The position numbers and the translations under genes are program-made. Below, one piece after another: positions 49,749-60,439 of a stretch of DNA of 64,000 nt; within the stretch, counting starts at the first letter, position 1, and each line of letters opens with the position of its first letter. The stretch covers positions 1 to 64,000 of the forward strand of contig JADJYH010000002.1 of assembly GCA_016719855.1 (NCBI GenBank). The letters run 5' to 3'. A model generated the notes under the pieces. The model ran no database searches. It was not told the DNA's origin and saw only the letters and a program-made list of their open reading frames with translations. This DNA comes from Saprospiraceae bacterium. GTDB lineage: Bacteria; Bacteroidota; Bacteroidia; Chitinophagales; Saprospiraceae.

Positions 49749-49970
49749 TTAGTATTCGTCTTCGTTGAAAAGGAAATCGTCTTTACGAGGATAGTCGGGC
49801 CAAATATCTTCAATGCTGTCAAAAAGCTCACCTTCCTCTTCCATCTCCTGAAGGTTTTCGATAACCTCCAAAGGGGAGCCGGAACGGATTGCAAAGTCTA
49901 TCAATTCGTCACGAGTGGCAGGGAACGGGGCATCTTCCAAGTGCATAGCAAGCTCAAGAGTCCAGTACAT
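49749..49970 (-). CDS. DUF2795-family small acidic protein
   Basis: The 73-aa, strongly acidic protein (MYWTLELAMHLEDAPFPATR ... DEYPRK-type tail ending FNEDEY) matches the short DUF2795-type proteins found in nearly all Bacteroidota, with the helix-turn pattern RDELIDFAIRSGSPLEVIEN. Function is unknown. It is monocistronic, with its own promoter-like element and strong terminator, which suggests substantial expression. Confidence 0.75.
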   Translation of the reverse strand: MYWTLELAMHLEDAPFPATRDELIDFAIRSGSPLEVIENLQEMEEEGELFDSIEDIWPDYPRKDDFLFNEDEY

Positions 49971-50071
49971 ATTACAATCAGGTTTAGATTAACAAAAAGC
50001 GTTTTTCGCTTTTGTGTAAAGAAATGAAATTTCAAAAAGTTCGTTCGAGTGAACATTTTTTGGAATTGCGG

Positions 50072-50080
50072 GCAAAAGTA
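50072..50080 (-). promoter_or_regulatory. Candidate -7 promoter element of the DUF2795 gene
   Basis: On the minus strand TACTTTTGC fits TAnnTTTG, with several TTTG copies 10-25 nt upstream that could serve as the -33 element. It lies about 100 nt before the start codon. Confidence 0.4.
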
Positions 50081-50158
50081 ACAAACCAAACATTCAAACG
50101 CAAGCTATGTTTCAAACTGTTTTTTTTTTAGCAAAAATAGTTGCTAATTGATTGATTA

Positions 50159-50674
50159 TCAGAAGAATAACGTTTCGCCATAATTTTCAAACCTTCCGCC
50201 TGCTTGTTGTACTAAGCCTTTTTTCATGGGTTGGTCGAAAGCAATCGAGCCGGAATTGTGAATCAGGCCCTTGTTTCGAACGTTGGAAAAGTTGGTTCGG
50301 TTGATGGTCAATTCGCCTTTTACAATCAGTTCGCCGTCGTTCAGGATGCCGATTCCCTTTTTGGCAAGGCCATCAATGGTCAGTTTCCCGTAGCGGGAAA
50401 TCACCAAACGGGCACCCGGTTCAATGACCAATTGGGCTATATCGTTCACAAACAAATCAATGATTGGATAAAAACACCTTCCATCCGGGTCGCTGGGGAT
50501 TATTACCTCATCAAACCACCCCGGTACGTGCCGGTTGTACCAGTTCATTGCAGCCATCCAGTCGTGCTCCAAGCCAGTCGTGCCGCCTTTCCAGTAATGG
50601 GGAACCGTAACTTTTTTCTCGCAGCAACCGCCTTCTTGTGGCATGGGCTGCACCGTCCGCATATCTCTTTTCAT
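50159..50674 (-). CDS. Hypothetical beta-rich protein without signal peptide
   Basis: The 171-aa product contains YWKGGTTGLEHDWMAAMNWY and VPGWFDEVIIPSDPDG, followed by short repeated strands (AQLVIEPGARLVISRYGKLT, IGILNDGELIVKGELTINRT, VRNKGLIHNSGSIAF). This W-N-W/VP/IP plus strand-ladder pattern is seen at the start of surface beta-helix domains of Bacteroidota adhesins. Here it stands alone with no export signal and no sorting domain, so it may be a remnant or a cytoplasmic protein. No function is assigned. Confidence 0.55.
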   Translation of the reverse strand: MKRDMRTVQPMPQEGGCCEKKVTVPHYWKGGTTGLEHDWMAAMNWYNRHVPGWFDEVIIPSDPDGRCFYPIIDLFVNDIAQLVIEPGARLVISRYGKLTIDGLAKKGIGILNDGELIVKGELTINRTNFSNVRNKGLIHNSGSIAFDQPMKKGLVQQAGGRFENYGETLFF

Positions 50675-50839
50675 GTGTTAGTTTTTGTTGGGGGGCCAAC
50701 GTGATTGAATTCAAGAAACCTTAAGCAGGGGAGTTTTCAGAAAAGGAGGGATAACCGGAAAAAACAAATACTAAGCCAACACGAGCGGTGGGTGAATGTT
50801 AGCGAATTGGGAAACCAAAAAAATGTCCTGAATTGGGGT

Positions 50840-51871
50840 TTAAAACACCGGACAAGCCTTGAATTCCTTGGGTGGGTGCACTTTCCACAAAATGTATTGG
50901 AGGAAAAATTCTGGGCCGCCCCGGTGGTTGGTGGCGACCTCAAAGGCTGAAAAATTCTGGTCGTAGCTCAGGCCAGCGGTCCAATTTCGGTACTGAACCT
51001 CAACGGAAGGCACCAAGGCATCGCCAAAACGCATGGCCAATCCTGCTTGGGCATTCAGTTCGTTATCTTTTTCGGTGCTGAAATGGTAGCGGATGGCCGC
51101 TCCCACAACTGCTTCCTGGTAGGAAAGTTGTTTGGCAAAAAGCCCGTTAACCCGTAGGTCGAGCTTTGCGCTGAGTTCAATCGTAGAAAGTAAATAGGGC
51201 GAGAATTTCAGGGGCAAATTTGCCGCAGGGTCGCCATCGAAGCTGGTATTCGGTTCGTTTAGGTGAAAAATGCCGCTTCCCAGGTCGAATTTTGTGCGGG
51301 TGCCTTCCACTTGATAGTGAAGGTTGAGTCCAGTCGAGATGCTGCCTATGCCCTTGCTCGTGGAGCTGAAGGACTCGCCGTTGGAGCGGTTTGGGTCGAA
51401 AACATCGCCATTCCACTGCTCCTCGTAGCTGAGTTTTTCAGGGCTGATGGAGCGCTGGCCCATGGCAAATTGAGCACCAACGCTTACAAAAAGCGCATCG
51501 CTCATTTGCCGGGTGTACGATAGGTTTGCTCCAAGTTGTGAGATGCCAATTTGGGCATCGCCCGCCACGTCGTTGTTGAAGACGAGGCCGTAACCAAGAT
51601 AGCCGTTTTTGCCAAAAGCCTTGTGGTAAAGCTTGGAATCAAATGCTCCAGAAATCGTTCGGTAATCCACTGGAACGGATTTCCACTGGTTACGGTAGTT
51701 GGCGATGAACCGCAGGTCGCCACCGAAAACGCCCGTCAGTGCTGGGTTCAGGTTGGCTGGTGTGTTGTTGAACTGGGAAAAGTGGATGTCCTGCGCTGAG
51801 GCCAAAGCAACACTGGCGACCAATACCGCCAAGGAGAGCAATCGAATGGAGCTTGTGTAAACGAATTTCAT
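50840..51871 (-). CDS. PorP/SprF-family type IX secretion outer-membrane protein
   Basis: The 343-aa protein has a signal peptide (LLSLAVLVASVALASAQDIH) and the family opening IHFSQFNNTPANLNPALTGV. FGGDLRFIANYRNQWKSV, AFGKNGYLGYGLVFNNDVAG and FEVATNHRGGPEFFLQYILW also fit. PorP/SprF proteins are outer-membrane barrels that work with SprB-like or other T9SS cargo. The giant SprB-repeat protein gene starts about 1 kb away on the opposite strand. It is intact. Confidence 0.9.
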   Translation of the reverse strand: MKFVYTSSIRLLSLAVLVASVALASAQDIHFSQFNNTPANLNPALTGVFGGDLRFIANYRNQWKSVPVDYRTISGAFDSKLYHKAFGKNGYLGYGLVFNNDVAGDAQIGISQLGANLSYTRQMSDALFVSVGAQFAMGQRSISPEKLSYEEQWNGDVFDPNRSNGESFSSTSKGIGSISTGLNLHYQVEGTRTKFDLGSGIFHLNEPNTSFDGDPAANLPLKFSPYLLSTIELSAKLDLRVNGLFAKQLSYQEAVVGAAIRYHFSTEKDNELNAQAGLAMRFGDALVPSVEVQYRNWTAGLSYDQNFSAFEVATNHRGGPEFFLQYILWKVHPPKEFKACPVF

Positions 51872-51945
51872 AAAATGGGTTTTATCGCTGAAATTGCACC
51901 CAAGTTAGTGCAGCTTCGTGGTTTATAAAAACTTTGATAAATTTT

Positions 51946-52583
51946 ATGTCGCAAAACAGTCAAACATTGCCGACGGCCAAAGAACCGCTTCAAGTTGGCG
52001 TCACTGGCGGAATTGGAAGTGGGAAGACCACCGTCTGCCGGATTTTTGAGCAACTGGGCATCCCGGTGTACTACGCCGACGAGCGGGCCAAAGCATTGAT
52101 GGTCGAAGACCGGCGCTTGATTGGCAAAGTGAAAAAACTGTTCGGCGACGAGGCATACCTGCCCGATGGTTCGCTCAACCGAAAGTGGATTGCAGACATC
52201 GTTTTTCAAGACGCCGCCAAACTGGAACAACTGAACGCCATCGTACACCCAGCCGTGATGAAAGACGGTGAAAAATGGCACAAACGCCAACTGAACCTGC
52301 CTTACACCATCAAAGAATCTGCCCTGCTTTTTGAAATCGGCAGTGAAAAATTTTATGATAAAACCGTGGCAGTTTATGCCCCAAAAGAGATTCGGATTCG
52401 GCGGGCCATACAGCGTGATGGCCTTTCAAGGGCAGCGGTGGAAGCCCGCATGGCAAAGCAGATGGACGATGAAAAAAGGCACAACTCGCTGATTATGTGA
52501 TAATTAACGATAGTGAGAAATTGCTGATACCTCAAGTTTTGGACATCCACCGCAAATTGGTTGAAGCCTACTGTAACGCATGA
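51946..52583 (+). CDS. coaE: Dephospho-CoA kinase (frameshifted)
   Basis: This is the last enzyme of coenzyme A synthesis. It has a P-loop GVTGGIGSGKT at residues 18-28, then GIPVYYADERAKAL, KLEQLNAIVHPAVMK and IRRAIQRDGLSRAAVEARM. The frame ends early at 52500, but adding one A to the A6 run 52472-52477 gives EKKAQLADYVIINDSEKLLI, the canonical end of the family, and a stop at 52581-52583. This is one of the clearest homopolymer errors in the window. Confidence 0.9.
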
Positions 52584-52863
52584 CATTTTTTCCGTCTAAA
52601 ACTTTTTTGAGAAAACACATAAACATTTTTCTTAAATGGTACAGTTTTTGACCAACCCCAATTCAACGGCCCAAAATTGCAGGGCTGACGAGACAAATAC
52701 AACACACCGGCATTGCCAATTCCTATAAATTCTTGCCGGATACAACCACTCAAAATTGAATTCCCCTCCTACTTTCCTGATAGTAACTATTTTCTGATTG
52801 GATGATAGTCTCGACGTTTATTCGCCGTGATTTTCATTGTTTTATGTATTGAAAAAGACGACT
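52584..52863. other. Intergenic region upstream of the giant SprB-repeat gene
   Basis: No gene, terminator or repeat is evident. The last ~60 nt before the start are AT-rich with no clear TAnnTTTG element. Confidence 0.4.
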
Positions 52864-55800
52864 ATGAGAGTGCTCGACTTCCATCTATGGTGTGATGCTG
52901 TATGCCGCACCTTCTATTCTTTCCTTGAACCGAAAGGAACGAAATCCAATGCCATCAAAACAGTTTTACTGGTCTTGGCGCTGCTGCCAATAGGTACCCT
53001 AAAAGCTGATGCCCCAGCAGGCAACGTCATCACTGCATGCGACAACGTCGTGAACGGTGGGACCATCGCCGGTGACGAGTTCGGTTGCCCAAACCCAACC
53101 TGGGACCCCGCTGTTATCACCAGCCTAACATTGCCAACGGGCGGCTCCAGGCGCCTTGGAATTCCTTTGGATTTTCACCACCAGTGACCCAACCTCGCCG
53201 CTGACCCAATGGACGCCAATACCCAACACCAACAGCCCTGACTACGACCCAGGGCCAGTTTCGGTCACGACCTATTTCCGGCGTTGCGCCAGGCGGTCGG
53301 GTTGCACAGAGTATGTTGGCGAGACCAATATCGTCATCAAGGAAGCGCTCTGCTGCGACAACGTGACCGACGGCGGTGTTATCGGCACCAACCAAATGGC
53401 CTGCCTGTCTCCCTACGACCCAGCTTTGCTGACCAACACGACATCGCCTTCTGGTGGCTCCAATGTCCTTGAATATCAGTGGGTTATGAGTACAACTGGC
53501 ACAGCCTACACCCCTTCCAACCCCGATTGGGTAGTGGTTGCTGGCGCAACTGGGGAGACGTTCGACCCGACTACGATTACACAGACAACCTATTATATCC
53601 GCCTAGCCAGAAGGCATGGCTGCTTCGAATATGACGGCATTTCCAACATGGTCACAGTGGCCATCTCCGACAATTTGGCTGCCTCGGCAACTGCCGACGA
53701 CGTGACCTGCTTCGGTGGCAACGACGGCTCGATTGACCTGACCCCGACGGGCGGCGCAACGCCCTACGCCTACGCTTGGTCGGGTGGGCTTGGCACAATT
53801 CCCGACCCACAATCAGTCGTAGCGGGCAGTTACACCGTGACCGTGACCGATGCAAACGGTTGCACAACCACCGCCTCGGCTACTGTGGCAGATGGCGACC
53901 AAATCGTGCTGACAGCAAGCGCCACCGACGAGTCGTGCGACGGCGCTGACGACGGCACTGCCACACTGAACAGCCCAAGTGGCGGCTTGGCACCCTACAC
54001 GATAGCTTGGGGTACTACGCCGATACAAACAAGTGCTCAAATCATTGACCTTGCGCCAGCTACCTACTCCGTCACCGTCACGGACGCACAGGGCTGCACG
54101 GCAACGACCTCGACGAACGTCAATGCAGGGCCGCAACTTGGCATCACACTTACTTCTACCAGCGTTATTTGTTTTGGGAAAAATCAAGGTTCTGCATCTG
54201 TGGACAGCGTGGCCAATGGCTCAGGCAACTATACCTATTTCTGGAATGACCCAGCTTGGCAAACGTCATCATCCATTGATAGCCTTTTTGCTGGCACTTA
54301 CACGGTAACCGTGACCGACGACCTTGGCTGTGTTGGTTCAGCTTCTGCGACCATTGCCGATGGTGCCCAGGTTATTGCCAACACCTCGCATACAAACGCC
54401 ACCTGCAATTATACCACTGATGGCACCGCAACCGTAAACGTGTCGGGCGGTGTGGCGCCTTACAGCTACTTTTGGAATGATCCAGCCTGGCAATCATCTG
54501 CAACTGCAAGCAACCTTGCCGCAGGCAATTACAGTGTAACTGTCACCGATGCCAATGGCTGCTTGACCACGGCTACTGAAACCGTTGAAGCCCCGCTGCC
54601 ACTCGAAGTTGCAGCATCTAGCACAAACGTAAGTTGTTTCAATGGCACAAACGGTGTGGCAAGTGTCACGGTAGTAAATGGTAATCCTGCCAGCTACAAC
54701 TACATCTGGGATGACCCAAATGCCTCAACAACAGCCTCGGTAACTGGGCTTTCTGCTGGCACTTACGGTGTGACAGTGACGGACAACAACGGCTGCCTCG
54801 TAACGGAATCCGTCACGATTACCCAACCAACCCAACTCGTTATTTCAATGGCCTCCGATGATGCTACCTGCGGTAATGGTAGCGATGGCTCGGCAAGCGT
54901 GACCGCAACGGGCGGCACTACATTCCCCAACGGGGACTACAACTACGCATGGAGCGTTCCGGGAAGCCCGAATGTGAACGCATTGAATGGTGTGGCTCCA
55001 GGCACCTACACCGTGACAGTGACGGATGCCAATGGTTGTTCCCAAATCGGTTCGGCCATCATCGGAGCGCCGCCTGTTCTTACCGCCAATTTGGACGTCA
55101 CCGATGTGACTTGCAACGGCTTGGGAAATGGGCAAATGAGCGCTACCGCAGCAGGTGGTGTAGCTCCCTATGGTTACGCTTGGAACGATCCAAGTGCTTC
55201 CACGGGCACCAGCATCGGAAACTTGGCTCCAGGTGCTTACGGTGTGACTGTGACCGATGCGGTAGGCTGTATCGCCTTTGCTAATGGTATTGTCAGCGAG
55301 CCTGCGGTACTTACTGTTTCCATCCCAAAATTCGATGTGATTTGTGTAGACGACACCAACGGCTCGGCCATCGCCCTGCCTGCGGGTGGTGTTGCGCCTT
55401 ACAGCTACCTGTGGGGTGGTGGTCAAACGACGGCCAACCTTTCCAACCTTGGCACTGGCAACTACTTCGTGACCGTGACGGACGCAAACGGCTGCACGGT
55501 GGCAGGTTCGGTTCAAATCATTTCAACGACGACCTTGGCAATGTCCACAACGGCAATTGATGCCAACTGTTTTAACAGTACTGATGGCTCCGCAACGGCG
55601 GTCGTCACGGGTGGCAGCAGTCCATTTATTTATCAGTGGAGCAACGGAATAACGACGGCTGTAAACGGCAACATTGGTGCTGGCACTTACACGGTCATCG
55701 TTCAAGATGCCGATGGTTGCACGGTTTCGGACGATGTGGTGGTGGCCTCACCGCCGCAGTTGACAGGCCCGGCAACGGTTGTTTCGGCCATTAGCACCTA

Positions 55801-57841
55801 CGGCGGCGGCAATGGCTCCGTTAAGGTGACACCTGCTGGTGGAGTAGCACCCTATGCTGTGCTGTGGAGCAATGCCAGCACTGCGACAACCCTCACAGGG
55901 CTTTCGGCAGGCACCTATTCCGTAACGACAACCGATGCAAACGGCTGTACAGTTTCAGCCACCGCTACGCTGGTAAACCCATCAAAAGTGGGCAACTTCG
56001 TCTGGCATGACCTCAACCATGACGGCATTCAAGATAGCGGCGAACCGGGCATCGACAGCGTGAAGCTCCACCTGATTGGCGCAACAACCACGGGTGTTCA
56101 AATCCATTTCACCACTTACTCAGATACCACAGGTTTTTATGCCTTCGATGGCCTTGCCGCAGGCACGTACCAAGTAAAAGCTGACCTGCCAACCATCCAC
56201 GTTTTTTCTCCAGCAAATATCGGTAGCGACCTGACGGACAGCGACATCAACCCTGTGGACAGTTCCACGGCCATTTTCAGCCTTGCCATCGGCAACTACG
56301 AAAGCCGCTGGGACGTAGGCTTGATTGAATTGGATGAAAAGATAAACATCGGCGACTTCGTCTGGCAGGATGCCGACCACGACGGCATTCAGGATACGCA
56401 AGAGCAGGGCATTGCGAACTACACCGTGCGGTTGTACAGCATGCCTACCAACACGTTGGTGGCCACAAAAACGACCAATTCCATTGGCAAATATTTGTTT
56501 ACCGACGTATTGCCGGGCTTGTACCAGGTTGAGTTTGCGGTAGCAAATTTGCCGAACGGCCATGTTTATTCGCCAGCAAACCAAGGTACGAACGACAACA
56601 TTGACAGCGACCCAGACCCAGCGACTGGTCGCACCGCCACCTTCCAGGTTTTTCCGTTCACAGTTGACAACCTGACGCTTGACGCAGGTGTGTTCAAGGA
56701 ATGCGACAACACGACTGACGGCGGCCTGATTGGTTACAACGAGGCACTCTGTGGAACGGGTGCCGACCCCGCCGAAATCGTGAACCTGACCTCTCCGTCC
56801 GGTGGTTTTGGCGTGCTGGAATACCTGTGGCTAAAGAGTACCGTGCCAGTTTATAACGGCCCAGGTGATCCAAACTGGGCGATGATACCCAACTCCAACA
56901 ACCAGAACTACAACCCTGGCCCCATCAGCCAGTCCACCTATTACATCCGTTGCTCCCGCAGGGCTGGCTGCCCTGACTACCCGGGCGAGAGCAATATCGT
57001 TTCAAAAACCATCACGGCCAATCCGCTGGCTCAAATAATTGACCACCCAACTACGCTCTGCACGAACGTGGGCGGTCGCTTCGAAGCTGCAATCGCAGGT
57101 GGTGGCGCCACTTACTTCTGGGAGTTTGGCACAGATGCAACGCCAACGACGGCGGCCACCAGGGTCGTGAACCCAGTGTCTTGGTCAACGGAAGGTACGA
57201 AGCCGGTCTCGCTCACCGTGACCCGCTTTGGCTGCTCCGTGACGGTGAGCACTTCGGTTGCCGTGACCATTTGCGGCAATCCGTTGATTGTTATTTTTGA
57301 CGATTTATTTGCCTCCCTCGACGGTGAGGTCGTGAACCTGAAATGGCACGTGACGGGTCTCGACCTGGCAGCCACGGTATTCATTGTGCAGCGTTCCGAG
57401 AACGGCGTTGATTTCGAAAACCTGAACGCTGTGTCCGGCACGGCCCATGATGCCAACGGCGTGTTCCATTTCGTGGACAACCAACCTCGTTTGGGTGAAA
57501 ACATTTACCGAATCCAATACCGCCAGTCGGGCGAAAACGAGCGCGAGGGATTATCCGGGACAGCCACCGTGTTCAATAAACCAGCAGGTGTGCTTCCCAC
57601 CCAGGTTTACCCCAACCCTACGATTGGCAAAGTCATGGTTGAGTTTGTGAAACTTTCCCCCAACTCCTCCACCATACAGGTTTGGGACGCTTACGGGCGG
57701 GTGGTTTTGGAAACGGAAGTGCCGGAATACACGGAGAAAAAAGAACTCGACCTGAGCAGTTTGCCGCTGGGCGTTTACTGGCTGCGCATCTATTCAGAGA
57801 ACGTTCGTGAGCAGGTGGTAAAAGTTGTAAAATCAGAATGA
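52864..57841 (+). CDS. Giant T9SS-secreted SprB-repeat surface protein (frameshifted near the start)
   Basis: About 1,660 aa. An unusually long N-terminus precedes the signal helix AIKTVLLVLALLPIGTLKAD. Two ~100-aa modules beginning CDNVxxGG follow, and a third copy lies near the C-terminus. Ten SprB repeats are present (GGVAPYSYFWNDP, YSVTVTDANGC types), then two SdrD-B-like domains (VGNFVWHDLNHDGIQDSGEP, IGDFVWQDADHDGIQDTQEQ). The third CDN module and a PKD-like region come next. A type A sorting domain ends the protein (VYPNPTIGKVMVEF ... LPLGVYWLRIYSENVREQ). One extra A near 53150 breaks the frame. It is probably a gliding or adhesion filament. Confidence 0.85.
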
Positions 57842-57845
57842 AGGT

Positions 57846-57925
57846 AGGATTGTTGAATTGCTGTATTGTTGTATTGTTGCCCTTATGAAGTGAACAATAC
57901 AGCAATACAGCAATTCAACAATCCT
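57846..57925. repeat. Inverted repeat (word AACAATTC) after the SprB-repeat gene
   Basis: Left AGGATTGTTGAATTGCTGTA... from 57846 pairs with the right arm ending at 57925 over ~33 nt with two mismatches. It starts 4 nt after the stop. The right arm carries the same AGCAATTCAACAAT word that precedes lysA and valS. Confidence 0.85.
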
Positions 57926-57976
57926 ATAATCCAACAATCTCCATAGTTTTTTCAATACATAGTTATTAAAAATTGG

Positions 57977-58005
57977 TAGGCCGCCGGAAACGGCGGCCCT
58001 TTTTT
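57977..58005 (+). terminator. Rho-independent terminator with GAAA tetraloop
   Basis: GGCCGCCG-GAAA-CGGCGGCC followed by C and T6. It is a strong terminator downstream of the SprB-repeat gene. Confidence 0.9.
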
Positions 58006-58036
58006 ACCACTAATTTCGATTTTTGGAAAAACAAAG

Positions 58037-58045
58037 TACCTTTGC
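58037..58045 (+). promoter_or_regulatory. Candidate -7 promoter element of the nucleotide-sugar genes
   Basis: TACCTTTGC fits the Bacteroidota -7 consensus exactly and lies ~100 nt before the TTG start at 58146. Confidence 0.5.
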
Positions 58046-58145
58046 ACACCTATTTTCTTCCCCTGCTATTGACAAATTATTGACCCAAGGTGCGTGAGGC
58101 TGTTCCCCTTCAACCTCCCACCAAATCCATCAAAAACTAAAGATT

Positions 58146-59085
58146 TTGAAAAAGAGAGTCCTCATTACCGGCGCAGCCGGATTCCTTGGCTCGCACCTCT
58201 GCGACCGAATGTTGGCCGAAGGCTACCACGTCATCGGCATGGACAACCTGCTCACAGGCAGCTTGGACAACATCGCCCACTTGTTCAAACTTGAAGATTT
58301 TGAATTCTACCACCACGACATCACCAAGTTCGTGCACGTGCCAGGCGAGATTCACTATATCCTGCACTTCGCCAGTCCGGCCAGCCCGATTGACTACTTG
58401 CTGATGCCCATCCAAACCCTAAAAGTGGGAGCGCTCGGCACCCACAACATGCTCGGCGTGGCAAAGGCCAAAGGGGCAAGAATCCTTGTGGCATCTACTT
58501 CAGAGGTTTATGGCGACCCGCTGGTACACCCGCAGGTGGAGGAATATTGGGGCAACGTGAACCCAGTTGGGCCGCGTGGTGTATATGACGAGGCGAAACG
58601 CTTTTTGGAGGCCATTACGATGGGCTACCATACATTTCATAAAGTAGATACCCGCATCATTCGCATCTTCAACACTTACGGCCCCGAATGAGGGTGGAGG
58701 ATGGGCGTGTGCTCCCGGCGTTTTCTCCCAAGCCATTCGTGGCGAGGGCTTGACCGTGTTCGGAGATGGCTCGCAGACCCGCAGCTTCTGCTATGTGGAC
58801 GACCTCGTGGAGGGCATTTACCGCCTGCTCCTGAGCGACTACGACCAGCCGATGAACATTGGCAACCCGGAGGAAATCACAGTGATGGAGTTTGCCAAGG
58901 AAATTTTGGCACTCGTAAACAACCCCAAGGCGCATATTATCTACAACCCTCTGCCCACGGATGACCCGAAGCAGCGCAAACCAGACATCACCAAGGCCCG
59001 CAACATACTCGGCTGGGAGCCGAAGTTCAACCGGGAGGAAGGCTTGCGGTTGACGTATGAGTACTTTAAAAAAGCGGTAAAATAG
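58146..59085 (+). CDS. UDP-glucuronate decarboxylase-like SDR epimerase (frameshifted)
   Basis: The ~313-aa extended SDR enzyme has NAD-binding GAAGFLGS at residues 9-16, VIGMDNLLTGSLDNI, HFASPASPIDYL, STSEVYGDPLVHPQVEEYWG and the catalytic Y-x3-K in GVYDEAKRFLEAI, all typical of UDP-xylose synthase (UXS). Shifts near 58690 and 58730 interrupt it. It resumes as FGDGSQTRSFCYVDDLVEGI and PDITKARNILGWEPKFNREE. The start is a TTG. It is followed by rfbB on the same strand, so the pair probably supplies sugars for surface polysaccharide. Confidence 0.85.
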
Positions 59086-59177
59086 GTATGAGGTATGAGA
59101 TATGGATGGAGGTATCAGGTATGAGGCATAACCGTTCAGTCAATGCCTTGCACCACATACCTTCATACCTCATACCT
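59084..59177. repeat. Inverted repeat (word GGTATGAG)
   Basis: AGGTATGAGGTATGA at 59084-59098 faces TTCATACCTCATACCT ending at 59177, with further copies of TATGAG between. The left arm overlaps the stop codon, and the right arm ends 19 nt before the rfbB ATG. Confidence 0.7.
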
Positions 59178-59196
59178 TTTCCAACAATATTAATCA

Positions 59197-60243
59197 ATGA
59201 AACGAATTTTGATTACCGGCGGTGCCGGTTTCATCGGCTCGCATGTCGTTCGACTTTTTGTCAACAAATACCCTGATTATCAGATAGTTAACCTCGACAA
59301 GTTGACTTACGCAGGCAATCTGGAAAACCTGAAGGACGTCGAGTCAAAACCCAATTACTCCTTCGTAAAAGGGGATATCACCGATGGGCCATTTATCCAG
59401 CAATTGTTTGAGGATAACGACTTTCAGGGGGTCATCCACCTGGCCGCTGAGTCGCACGTGGACCGCTCCATCAACAATCCGCTGGAGTTCATTGAGACGA
59501 ATGTAATCGGTACCTTCAACCTCTTGAACGCTGCAAAAAATGCTTGGAAGGGTAGGGAAGAAGGCAGGGTCTTTTACCATATTTCCACGGATGAGGTTTA
59601 CGGCTCGCTGGACGAGGAGGGTTTTTTTGTGAAAACAACGCCCTACGACCCACGCTCGCCGTACTCGGCCTCCAAGGCCAGCAGCGACCACCTTGTGCGG
59701 GCCTACTACCACACGTACGGCCTGCCCGTGCTGGTGTCCAATTGCTCCAACAACTATGGCCCGAACCACTTCCCAGAGAAGCTCATCCCGTTGGTCATCA
59801 ACAACATCAAGCACAACAAACCACTGCCTATCTACGGCGACGGCAAATATACCCGTGACTGGCTCTGGGTGATTGACCATGCGGCAGCCATTGATGTGAT
59901 TTTTCACAAGGGCAAAATCGGCGAGACATACAACATTGGAGGCAACAACGAGCGAAAAAACATTGAGCTGGTGACGACACTTTGCGACATCATGGACGAA
60001 CTGTTGGGCCGTTCGCCTGGCACAAGCCGTGGCCTCATCACCTATGTGAAAGACCGCCCTGGCCATGACCGACGTTATGCCATTGACGCCACAAAGCTGA
60101 AAAACGAACTCGGCTGGCAGCCGACCGTTCAACCAGAAGAAGGCTTGCGCCTTACGGCAAAATGGTACTTGGAAAACGAGGAATGGCTGGAGCACGTGAC
60201 AACAGGAAGTTATCAGCGGTATTACGAGAAGCAATATGCTTGA
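59197..60243 (+). CDS. rfbB: dTDP-glucose 4,6-dehydratase
   Basis: This intact 348-aa extended SDR enzyme makes dTDP-4-keto-6-deoxyglucose for rhamnose and related sugars. NAD-binding GGAGFIGS is at 8-15, and the catalytic T131-D132-E133 is in HISTDEVYGS. Y156 and K160 lie in SPYSASKASSDHL, and the substrate segment is NNYGPNHFPEKLIPLVI. DRPGHDRRYAID is diagnostic of this family as opposed to other epimerases. It follows the UXS-like gene. Confidence 0.95.
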   Translation: MKRILITGGAGFIGSHVVRLFVNKYPDYQIVNLDKLTYAGNLENLKDVESKPNYSFVKGDITDGPFIQQLFEDNDFQGVIHLAAESHVDRSINNPLEFIETNVIGTFNLLNAAKNAWKGREEGRVFYHISTDEVYGSLDEEGFFVKTTPYDPRSPYSASKASSDHLVRAYYHTYGLPVLVSNCSNNYGPNHFPEKLIPLVINNIKHNKPLPIYGDGKYTRDWLWVIDHAAAIDVIFHKGKIGETYNIGGNNERKNIELVTTLCDIMDELLGRSPGTSRGLITYVKDRPGHDRRYAIDATKLKNELGWQPTVQPEEGLRLTAKWYLENEEWLEHVTTGSYQRYYEKQYA

Positions 60244-60256
60244 ACTGATAATTCTG

Positions 60257-60304
60257 AAAAAAACAGCAGGGCCTGGCGATTACCGCCAAGCCCTGTTTTG
60301 TTTT
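60257..60304 (+). terminator. Rho-independent terminator of rfbB
   Basis: AAAACAGCAGGGCCTGGCG pairs with CGCCAAGCCCTGTTTT (two bulged or mismatched positions) around ATTAC, followed by GTTTT. It starts 14 nt after the stop. Confidence 0.85.
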
Positions 60305-60439
60305 GGGTTAATTCGCATTTCCCTTCGTCACTGTTGTTTTTTACTCAAACAGAAATTAAGGAAGGAGATAAATTTATGATTACAAATTCTCCTTCGCCAA
60401 AGCGGGAAAACCTATTTATCTATAGCCAGCAGTTACCAA

